Below are positions 1-5,897 of a DNA stretch of 7,067 nucleotides, piece by piece. A model generated the notes under the pieces. It searched no databases. It was not told the DNA's origin and was given only the letters and a program-made list of their open reading frames with translations. The translations under genes and the position numbers were made by a program. Source of the DNA: Alphaproteobacteria bacterium (GTDB lineage: Bacteria; Pseudomonadota; Alphaproteobacteria; M2410); assembly GCA_021774955.1 (NCBI GenBank), contig JAJFIN010000110.1, positions 1 to 7,067 of the forward strand, written 5' to 3'. Within the stretch, counting starts at the first letter, position 1, and the number at the start of each line of letters is the position of its first letter.

Positions 1-2039
1 CGAAAGGTCGCCATGGCGCGGCGCAGCTTATCGGCTTCCTCCGGTGTGAAACCAGCTCCAACAATAGCGATCTTCATTGCTTGCTCTTGAAACAAAGGCA
101 CACCGTAGGTCTTTTCAAGAACTTCACGCAAGGCTTCGGAAGGATATTCAACCTTTTCCAGTTTCTGACGTCGGCGCAAATAGGGATGGACCATATCGCC
201 TTGAATAGGTCCTGGTCGGACAATGGCGATCTCTATGACAAGATCATAGAAATTTTCAGGTTTCAAGCGCGGCAGCATTGACATCTGAGCGCGGCTTTCG
301 ATTTGAAAGACGCCAATCGTGTCGGCTTTCTGGATCATCTCATAGGTCGGCGGATCGTCCCGCGGAACCGAGGCAAGCGTCTCTCTTCTGCCATAATGAG
401 TTTCAAGAAGGTCAAACGATTTACGCAAACAGGTCAGCATGCCAAGCGCCAGCACGTCGATCTTAAGAATGTTGAGGGCGTCGAGATCGTTCTTATCCCA
501 TTCCACCATCGTGCGGTCTTTCATGGCCGCATTGGCGATTGGGACGACTTGATCGAGCGCGCCGCGCGTTATGACAAAGCCACCAACATGTTGAGACAGG
601 TGACGCGGGAAGCCGATGAGCTGCTCAACTAAAGCCAAAGTTTGAGCGAGCCGCGTATCTTTCGGATCAAGGCCTGCTTGTTCAATTTTCGTTACCGTTG
701 GCGCCTTTGATGATGAGCCCCAGCCCGTACTGGCTAATGCTCCGACGACATCGGGTGACAAGCCCATCGCTTTACCGGCTTCACGTACTGCACTGCGCGA
801 GCGATAAGTAATGACGGTAGCGGCAAGCCCGGCGCGATGGCGGCCATACTTTTGGTAGATGTACTGAATAACTTCTTCGCGCCGCTCATGTTCAAAGTCG
901 ACATCAATGTCAGGCGGCTCGTCTCGCTCGGCAGAAATGAAACGTTCAAACAGAAGATCGATTTCCGCAGGATTAACCGCCGTGATGCCGAGGCAATAAC
1001 AGATCACCGAGTTCGCAGCCGAACCACGGCCCTGACATAAAATCGGAGGGTCTTGCGAGCGGGCAAAATGTACGATCTCTCGAACGGTCAAGAAGTAAGG
1101 CGCGTATTTGAGTTCAGCAACCAGTTCTAATTCATGGGCGATCATGCAGCGTAATTTGTTGCTCAATCCTTCAGGAAAGCGTTCTGCGGCGCCGAGCCAG
1201 GTAAGGCGCACTAACTCCTCTTGAGGCGTGGCGCTTTCGCCGCTCGATTCATCCGGATATTCATAAGACAGTTCATCTAAGGAGAATTGACAATGATTGG
1301 CGATTTCTAAGCTTCGAGCGATGGCGTCTTCATAGCCCGAAAAAAGGCGCTGCATTTCGCTTGGGTGTTTAAGGTGCCGTTCAGCATTGGATTGAAGTCG
1401 GAAACCGGCTTCATCAATCGTGCAATGTTCACGAATGCAGGTGAGTAGATCCTGTAAAGGCCGCCGCTGAGACGTGTGGTAAAGAACATCATTGGTCGCC
1501 GCCAGCGGTGCGTGGCATGACGCTGACAATTTCGCCAATGCTTCTAGACGCGCACGATCATTGCCATGGTAACAAAAATTGGCAGCAAGTGAGGTCTGGC
1601 CAGGAAACAATGTCGCCAAACGGCTTAAGGTCTCTTTAAAATCTGTACCAAACTCATGGGGCGGCATAGCGATAAAATACTGATCATCACCCAGTTTCTT
1701 CAGGTCATCAAAATAAAGGTGGCATTCCCCTTTTGGTGCGCGGCGATTGCCAATGGTAAGGAACTGGGTCAATCGTCCGTAAGCGGCGCGATCTTTTGGA
1801 AAGCAGAGAACCTCAAAACCATCGATCAGCACAAGCCGCACACCGATAACAAGACGGATGCCTCGTTCTTTCGCTGCGACATGGGCGCGAACAATTCCGG
1901 CCAAAGAATTCCGGTCAGCGATGCCGATGGCCGACAGCCCCAGTTCGGCGGCTGTCTCAACCAGCTCATGCGGATGCGATCCACCGCGCAAGAAACTATA
2001 ATTTGTCGTGACCGCGAGTTCGGCATAAGCAGAGGACAT
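1..2039 (-). CDS. dnaE2: Error-prone DNA polymerase DnaE2 (C-family), N-terminal 679 codons, 3' end beyond the window
   Basis: DnaE2 is the synthesising polymerase of the SOS mutasome and copies damaged templates with ImuA and ImuB. I translated the frame from the ATG at 2039-2037 to the left edge and found no stop or frameshift. A PHP-like domain fills about the first 200 residues (YAELAVTTNYSFLRG near the start). The palm follows, with the PDIDVD motif whose aspartates D377, D379 and D381 include the two metal ligands, and KIDVLALG with D528, which I match to the third catalytic aspartate. RHLSQHVGG at about 479-487 is typical of the family. The PHP metal-site residues are largely replaced (see findings). 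Full-length members are about 1,050-1,150 residues, so roughly 60% is present; the clamp-binding and C-terminal regions lie outside. The ATG overlaps the imuB stop by one base (TAATG), suggesting coupled translation. Assignment to DnaE2 rather than DnaE1 rests on the imuAB context and the sequence style. Confidence 0.95.
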   Translation of the reverse strand, partial: MSSAYAELAVTTNYSFLRGGSHPHELVETAAELGLSAIGIADRNSLAGIVRAHVAAKERGIRLVIGVRLVLIDGFEVLCFPKDRAAYGRLTQFLTIGNRRAPKGECHLYFDDLKKLGDDQYFIAMPPHEFGTDFKETLSRLATLFPGQTSLAANFCYHGNDRARLEALAKLSASCHAPLAATNDVLYHTSQRRPLQDLLTCIREHCTIDEAGFRLQSNAERHLKHPSEMQRLFSGYEDAIARSLEIANHCQFSLDELSYEYPDESSGESATPQEELVRLTWLGAAERFPEGLSNKLRCMIAHELELVAELKYAPYFLTVREIVHFARSQDPPILCQGRGSAANSVICYCLGITAVNPAEIDLLFERFISAERDEPPDIDVDFEHERREEVIQYIYQKYGRHRAGLAATVITYRSRSAVREAGKAMGLSPDVVGALASTGWGSSSKAPTVTKIEQAGLDPKDTRLAQTLALVEQLIGFPRHLSQHVGGFVITRGALDQVVPIANAAMKDRTMVEWDKNDLDALNILKIDVLALGMLTCLRKSFDLLETHYGRRETLASVPRDDPPTYEMIQKADTIGVFQIESRAQMSMLPRLKPENFYDLVIEIAIVRPGPIQGDMVHPYLRRRQKLEKVEYPSEALREVLEKTYGVPLFQEQAMKIAIVGAGFTPEEADKLRRAMATF

Positions 2040-3622
2040 TAGGAAAAAATCCCATGGATAAACCAGCAAGGGGGCTTGCCTTCATGCTCATAAAGACCGT
2101 CGCGGTAAAGCCAAAAGCGTCGGCCTTCTTCGTCTTCAACCCGGTAATAATCTCGGGTTTGGTGGCAGTTTTCGCCGATCTTAGTCCACCATTCAGGCGC
2201 GATCCTTTCCGGCCCATCGGCTCGGGTAATCCGATGGGAAATCCGGTTCCATTCGAAACGAAGAGGCGGCCCATCCGGAACTTCAGAAAGGGTCGTGATA
2301 GGTTCAGGCGAGGGAAATAAAAGAAAGGGTCGCCCAAAGTGAACATCACCTTGTAAAGCATGTGCATGTTCTACCCAATTGTGGCGGCTGTTATTTTGAA
2401 GAACGGGAACAGCACGCATGGCGCGTTCAGGGATATAACTGGCATAAGGCGCAAACCGCGTAACATTGCCGGGTCCAAACCGATTGATAAAACGATCAAG
2501 CAGGCGAGAAAGATCGCCGCCATTTTTTCTCCGCTCATCACTATTTTTAAAACCCTCTTGATGCGGCGTGATGGTTTCGACATCAAAAGCGTTCAGCGTC
2601 GCGACTTCAAAACCGAAGCCCGCATGATCTTTGAGCTTATCTAGATGTTCGCATAGAAGACGCAATAAATGGCCAGCATCGCGGCTAAGCGCAAGTGCGC
2701 TGGTTTGAATGCTCAGCGTCTCAGGCCAACCATCAACCCGGAAGAAGGTAAGCTCTAATTTGCGTGCGCCTTTACCGGCTTTGTTGAGAGCGGCGGAAAG
2801 GTTATGAGATAAGTGTCGAATGACCTCTTCGATAGCTGGCAATGTCATAATGGGCTCAGCAAAACGTTGCTCAGTACGGTAGGGTGGCGGCGGCGTTAAG
2901 GCACAAAAGCTTTCGTCATGTTTATCAAACGCTTGGTCTAGGCGTTCGATAAGCTGGGACCCAAAGCGGGCGACGAGCGGGGCGCGAGGTTTGCCAAGAA
3001 GATCGCGGATCTGTTTAAGGCCGACTTTAGCAAGTGCCTCAACAGTTGGCTTTCCCAAACGCAACGCACTTATCGGTATGGGCGCGAGAGTGTTATGCAA
3101 TGTTTCAGGAGTGATGATAGGACGCTTGTCGGCCACGTGGCGCGCAGTGGCCCAGGCCGCGCCAATGGTTGGTGCCGTGGCGAGTTTCGCCGTCAGCCCA
3201 AAGCGGCGCAGGCGGGCTTCCAATTCTTTGAGCAGCGTCACCTCGCCGCCAAACAGATGAGCGCATCCGGTAATATCAATGGTCAGACCCTCCGGCAGGT
3301 CGGCGCGCACGAACGGGCTATAACATTGGCACCACAAAGCCAATTGATGGAGCGCTTTGTCATCGCCTTCCAGATCAGCGGGAGTGACCTTCACGGACGG
3401 ACAGATAGCGCGCGCATCGGTAAGTGGCATGGCCTTATGAAGGCCGAGCTCACTTGCAGCAGCGTTCACCGCCGTAAGGACTTCGCCGTTTTGCAACGAT
3501 GTCGACAAGACAAAAGGATTATTGCTATGAGGCTGTGGCCCATTGCTGTCTGACAACACGAGGCGTCCGTACCGGCGTTCGATCGGCCAGCGTGGTAGCC
3601 AGACGGAAAGAAAGCGTTTCAT
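2039..3622 (-). CDS. imuB: ImuB, Y-family polymerase homologue lacking catalytic residues (mutasome hub)
   Basis: ImuB is a non-catalytic Y-family protein that joins DnaE2 and ImuA to the sliding clamp during SOS translesion synthesis. The protein is 527 residues from the ATG at 3622-3620. The N-terminal strand RFLSVWLPRW aligns with the polymerase DxD strand but has W8 and P10 where active enzymes carry aspartate. The second acidic site reads TIDITG, keeping D116 but with I117 in place of the catalytic glutamate. A thumb-like helix-hairpin-helix region lies at about 182-222 and a little-finger-like region at about 250-345. The C-terminal block (RPFLLFPSPEP, RDYYRVEDEEGRRFWLYRDG, CWFIHGIFS) is characteristic of ImuB. 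A TTG at 3634 would add four residues; I prefer the ATG because conserved sequence begins immediately after it and a GAG-containing ribosome-binding stretch precedes it. The gene begins 98 bp inside imuA and ends one base into dnaE2. Confidence 0.95.
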   Translation of the reverse strand: MKRFLSVWLPRWPIERRYGRLVLSDSNGPQPHSNNPFVLSTSLQNGEVLTAVNAAASELGLHKAMPLTDARAICPSVKVTPADLEGDDKALHQLALWCQCYSPFVRADLPEGLTIDITGCAHLFGGEVTLLKELEARLRRFGLTAKLATAPTIGAAWATARHVADKRPIITPETLHNTLAPIPISALRLGKPTVEALAKVGLKQIRDLLGKPRAPLVARFGSQLIERLDQAFDKHDESFCALTPPPPYRTEQRFAEPIMTLPAIEEVIRHLSHNLSAALNKAGKGARKLELTFFRVDGWPETLSIQTSALALSRDAGHLLRLLCEHLDKLKDHAGFGFEVATLNAFDVETITPHQEGFKNSDERRKNGGDLSRLLDRFINRFGPGNVTRFAPYASYIPERAMRAVPVLQNNSRHNWVEHAHALQGDVHFGRPFLLFPSPEPITTLSEVPDGPPLRFEWNRISHRITRADGPERIAPEWWTKIGENCHQTRDYYRVEDEEGRRFWLYRDGLYEHEGKPPCWFIHGIFS

Positions 3623-4322
3623 GATCCCACTCAACCGGCCAACGGCCAGGTATTCCTCTCTTAGATTTTGTTATTTCGATCTGCCAACGGGGTGTGCCTA
3701 ATCCCGGCATCGGGTGGCCAATGCGGTGATGAGCCACGCTTGGCATAGCGCCGACCGACCAGCGCATTTCAGCCGCTGTTGCCGCTTCAAAAGCCGGTTG
3801 GTTGCGAATGAGGAGGGCGGTCACGCCGTTTTCTGCCGCCCGCAGCACAAGGCGTCGGCTGGCGGTAAAATCGTAAGCGTTGTCATTTTCAGGTAGAATA
3901 CCGATCACCGCCGTAAGAGCTGAATTCGTAAGGCCTTCTTCTAAAGCCCAAAGCACATCGCGAGATTTTGGGGTACTCACTTGGATCAATCGATCAGGAT
4001 CAAATCCAAGCGCTGTTAAGCCGATAGGGTAAACCGCGCCTTGGCGAAAAACCTGGTGTGACGGTTGGGCCCATAAAACAAATCCAGGATGGGTACGGAG
4101 GATACGGGTCGCTAATCCAAATCCAAAACCAACAGTCGACGAAAAATCACCGTGGCGCGCCGGAAGTAGTTCATGGAGCGTACCAAGTGTCAGACCGTGA
4201 TCGGGTAGAGTGTCATCGAGTGTTGCCGCACCTAAAGGAACGGCTGGTCGAGTTTCTGGTGTAAACTGTTCCTGCTTAGAGATATGCTGCCGAAGCATTT
4301 GAAGACTATGTTCACGGTCCAT
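3525..4322 (-). CDS. imuA: ImuA, RecA-like mutasome accessory protein
   Basis: ImuA is the RecA-like partner of ImuB and DnaE2 in damage-induced mutagenesis. The protein is 265 residues from the ATG at 4322-4320. An N-terminal helical segment is followed by VPLGAATLDDTLPDHGLTLGTLHEL, the RecA/SulA-like lead-in. The position of the ATP-binding loop reads LLPARHGDFSSTVGFG, with no GxxxxGK[TS], so canonical nucleotide binding is not expected; this is usual for the family. Hydrophobic RecA-core strands follow (GFVLWAQP, LTAVIGILPE, VTALLIRN), then PRWQIEITKSKRG and WPVEWDHETLSFRL. It is first in the operon, with a LexA-controlled promoter about 120 bp upstream. A GTG at 4331 directly after an in-frame TGA could add three residues. 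The ATG is preferred because GAG sits 8 bases upstream, as at imuB. The last 98 bp also encode the start of ImuB. Confidence 0.93.
   Translation of the reverse strand: MDREHSLQMLRQHISKQEQFTPETRPAVPLGAATLDDTLPDHGLTLGTLHELLPARHGDFSSTVGFGFGLATRILRTHPGFVLWAQPSHQVFRQGAVYPIGLTALGFDPDRLIQVSTPKSRDVLWALEEGLTNSALTAVIGILPENDNAYDFTASRRLVLRAAENGVTALLIRNQPAFEAATAAEMRWSVGAMPSVAHHRIGHPMPGLGTPRWQIEITKSKRGIPGRWPVEWDHETLSFRLATTLADRTPVRTPRVVRQQWATAS
3620..3635 (-). promoter_or_regulatory. imuB translation start region inside imuA
   Basis: The minus strand reads GTTGAGTGGGATCATG, with GAG 7 bases before the imuB ATG. In the imuA frame the same bases encode Val-Glu-Trp-Asp-His. The block favours the ATG at 3622 over the TTG at 3634. 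Confidence 0.5.
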
Positions 4323-4336
4323 GATCTGCACTCAAC
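4320..4336 (-). promoter_or_regulatory. imuA translation start region
   Basis: The minus strand reads GTTGAGTGCAGATCATG, with a weak Shine-Dalgarno-like GAG 8 bases before the ATG. It decides between ATG (4322) and GTG (4331): the GTG has no comparable element at useful spacing. The block closely resembles the imuB start region. Confidence 0.5.
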
Positions 4337-4438
4337 AAAGGAATTATTCATCTGTATAAAGACTAATAATCCAGCTGCAGGACCAGGTGAGGACATGCAA
4401 GCAGCGGCCAAATGTGGCAAAACAGCTGGTTATATTGA
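4323..4438 (-). other. Presumed 5' leader of the imuA-imuB-dnaE2 transcript
   Basis: About 115 bases separate the predicted transcription start (near 4438, inferred from the -10 element) from the imuA ATG. The leader holds a 7-bp inverted repeat, CCAGCTG at 4371-4377 and CAGCTGG at 4423-4429, and within it a tiny GCCA/TGGC hairpin with a 4-base loop. No convincing leader peptide or terminator was found. The function, if any, is unknown. Confidence 0.35.
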
Positions 4439-4444
4439 TGTTCT

Positions 4445-4473
4445 AGAATAAGAACAAAACAAGAACATGTCAA
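4445..4473 (-). promoter_or_regulatory. Promoter of the imuA-imuB-dnaE2 operon
   Basis: On the minus strand a perfect -35 TTGACA (4473-4468) is followed by a spacer of exactly 17 bases and a -10 TATTCT (4450-4445; four of six consensus positions, including the conserved TA at the start and T at the end). The LexA box lies entirely in the spacer. This is a typical vegetative sigma factor promoter with operator-overlap repression. The transcription start is predicted near 4438. Confidence 0.75.
4452..4466 (-). promoter_or_regulatory. LexA binding site (SOS box), alphaproteobacterial direct-repeat type
   Basis: The minus strand reads GTTCTTGTTTTGTTC, an exact match to the GTTC-N7-GTTC operator known from alphaproteobacterial LexA regulons. 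It lies between the -35 and -10 elements, where bound LexA would exclude RNA polymerase. Cleavage of LexA after DNA damage would release the operon. The match to the class-specific motif, the position and the gene content all agree. Confidence 0.85.
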
Positions 4474-4518
4474 TGTAGATTAATGACAAGACTCTAAGTG
4501 ATTGAATCTATGTTGATT

Positions 4519-4545
4519 TTGTGAAAGGGGGATTGTTCTCCCACA
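4519..4545 (+). other. Small hairpin in the divergent intergenic region
   Basis: GGGGGA (4527-4532) can pair with TCTCCC (4537-4542) across the loop TTGT, giving six pairs including one G-U. The flanking TGT and ACA could extend the stem with a bulge. It lies about 80 bases before the AraC-type regulator gene. There is no following T-run, so it is not a standard terminator. No function is assigned. Confidence 0.3.
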
Positions 4546-4620
4546 AGAATCTTCCAGGTTCTTTTCGCTGCTCAGGGCTCTTTAGTGCATAGTGCCGCCA
4601 GTAATAATTGGAAATGATAG

Positions 4621-5766
4621 ATGCAGTTTTCCCTGATCACATTATGCCTTGTGCTTGCGATATTTTCCCTACTGGTTGTTGCGGGCTTTGTAGCTTTTAC
4701 GCCTGATGGTCGTCGTCAAAGCAACTTTCTCCTGGCAACCTTTTTTCTATCTATTGCTTTGATTCTATCGAATTTTCTTTTTGTGGCCAGCGGCCTTGTT
4801 ATGGCCAAGCCGAGATTGGCATATTTAGGAAATACCATTGGCATATCGGCAGCACCGATATTGTTTCTCTATGCGCGTTCTCTAACAGACCAAAGATTTG
4901 TTCTAAATGCGTTGCGGATCCTTCACTTGGCACCCATCGCTTTTTTCGTTGCCATTATATTCTTCGGCTACACATCGTTACCAATCGACGATCAGTTGAA
5001 TATCCTTCGCCACGGAGATTACCCCAACATTGTAAACACCCCACTGCTTCCTATAGGAATCTATATTGTTGTGTTTACATATCTGACCGCGACAATCGTG
5101 ACGGTTAGAAAGTATAGGGTGGGGCGGAGGGAATTCTTTACCACCAAAGGGGCAGACGATCTGACTTGGTTGACCTCATTGATTTGGGGAATGCTTCTCC
5201 TGTGGAGTTTGAGTTTGTTCCACCAGATTGTCGTTACTGTTTGGCCGATACGTTGGCTCGATCAATTGTTCCTCAACGTCATGGCGATAGGGGCATTCGG
5301 ATTAGGTCTTTATTTGCTGATCAACGCATTGAAGCAAGCGAAGATCACTCCTTTGCACGTGCCCGTCGAGATCTACGAAGAGCAGAAATATGGCAATGAT
5401 CGATTGAGTGTCGAACAGTTGGAGCAATTTGCAGGGCATATCGAAACGGAAATGCAAAACAGCGATGCTTTTCTAAAACCGTCCCTCACACTGTCTCAAT
5501 TTGTTGAGTCTTTGCCGATGACCGAAAGAGAATTGTCGCAAACACTCAACCGGCATTATGGTCAGAGCTTTTTTGATTTTATCAACAAACACCGCATTTC
5601 CTTTGCCAAGGAAAAACTCTTAGCGGACGAGACTGGAGCCATCACCGATGCGATGTTGTCTAGCGGCTTCTCATCCAAATCTAGTTTCTATTCGGCCTTT
5701 AGGAAAGAAACAGGTGTGACGCCTTCGGAATTCAGAAATCAACACACTGCCAGTCTCGTGCCCTAA
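4621..5766 (+). CDS. Membrane-anchored AraC-family transcriptional regulator
   Basis: The 381-residue protein joins a membrane sensor-like half to a cytoplasmic DNA-binding half. Seven hydrophobic segments lie at about 3-25, 35-60, 68-88, 99-117, 142-164, 183-207 and 217-237, with positive stretches such as RKYRVGRR between some of them. A linker rich in charged residues (about 240-285) leads to an AraC-type double helix-turn-helix domain at about 285-375. The second recognition unit is clear: AMLSSGFSSKSSFYSAFRKE followed by TGVTPSEFR, the family signature. Soluble AraC proteins usually have a cupin-like sensor domain instead, so the ligand may be sensed in or at the membrane; no ligand can be named. 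A weak GGA precedes the ATG by 8 bases. The gene is divergent from the SOS operon and 131 bp upstream of a CPBP protease gene in the same direction, a possible target or partner. No specific family member is recognised. Confidence 0.87.
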   Translation: MQFSLITLCLVLAIFSLLVVAGFVAFTPDGRRQSNFLLATFFLSIALILSNFLFVASGLVMAKPRLAYLGNTIGISAAPILFLYARSLTDQRFVLNALRILHLAPIAFFVAIIFFGYTSLPIDDQLNILRHGDYPNIVNTPLLPIGIYIVVFTYLTATIVTVRKYRVGRREFFTTKGADDLTWLTSLIWGMLLLWSLSLFHQIVVTVWPIRWLDQLFLNVMAIGAFGLGLYLLINALKQAKITPLHVPVEIYEEQKYGNDRLSVEQLEQFAGHIETEMQNSDAFLKPSLTLSQFVESLPMTERELSQTLNRHYGQSFFDFINKHRISFAKEKLLADETGAITDAMLSSGFSSKSSFYSAFRKETGVTPSEFRNQHTASLVP

Positions 5767-5826
5767 AACTTCTGAAGCCCCGAACTCCACTTTAACCAAA
5801 TCAGTGAGCGTTTCTCAGTTCGGATA

Positions 5827-5853
5827 CGTGCGGCCGGACGCCATGTCAGCTGA
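5827..5853. promoter_or_regulatory. Two adjacent short dyads before the CPBP protease gene
   Basis: CGTGCGGCCGGACG (5827-5840) is a 14-base palindrome apart from one mismatched symmetric pair. The perfect 8-base palindrome TCAGCTGA (5846-5853) follows. Both lie 45-70 bases before the protease start, in the 131-bp gap after the regulator gene. They could be operator sites for that or another regulator, but such short dyads also occur by chance. I could not define a promoter or a terminator in this gap. Confidence 0.25.
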
Positions 5854-5885
5854 GCGAAGTTAGTCTTGGCGGGTCTTCTAGTGAG

Positions 5886-5891
5886 AAAGGA
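5886..5891 (+). promoter_or_regulatory. Ribosome binding site of the CPBP protease gene
   Basis: AAAGGA lies six bases before the ATG at 5898, a good Shine-Dalgarno match that supports this start. It is stronger than the site before the upstream regulator gene. Confidence 0.7.
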
Positions 5892-5897
5892 ACCTCC

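Noticed and set aside
303..632. Plus-strand open frame of 109 codons
   Set aside because: It lies opposite the continuous dnaE2 frame, whose translation shows clear polymerase motifs, and its own product has no recognisable features.
1..2039. Possible frameshift or decay of dnaE2
   Set aside because: All 679 codons were read by hand from the ATG to the left edge without a stop, and conserved motifs remain in frame throughout.
1656..2042. Plus-strand open frame of 128 codons
   Set aside because: It is antisense to the conserved PHP region of dnaE2, has no ribosome binding site I can see and no family resemblance.
3095..3553. Plus-strand open frame of 152 codons
   Set aside because: It is antisense to the N-terminal half of imuB and the imuA/imuB overlap, where the minus-strand proteins are well conserved in type.
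4232..4420. Minus-strand open frame in the imuA leader, a possible leader peptide
   Set aside because: It starts at TTG without a good ribosome binding site, continues out of frame into imuA and has no attenuator-like context.
4483..4514. Possible promoter of the AraC-type regulator (ATGACA and TATGTT)
   Set aside because: The spacer would be 20 bases, and shorter spacings give a poor -10. No arrangement was convincing.
4535..4561. Two further GTTC half-sites in the divergent region as a second LexA box
   Set aside because: They are 23 bases apart start to start, whereas the operator needs 11.
5766..5785. Terminator after the AraC-type regulator gene
   Set aside because: Only a 4-bp CTTC/GAAG pairing is present, with no GC-rich stem and no T-run.
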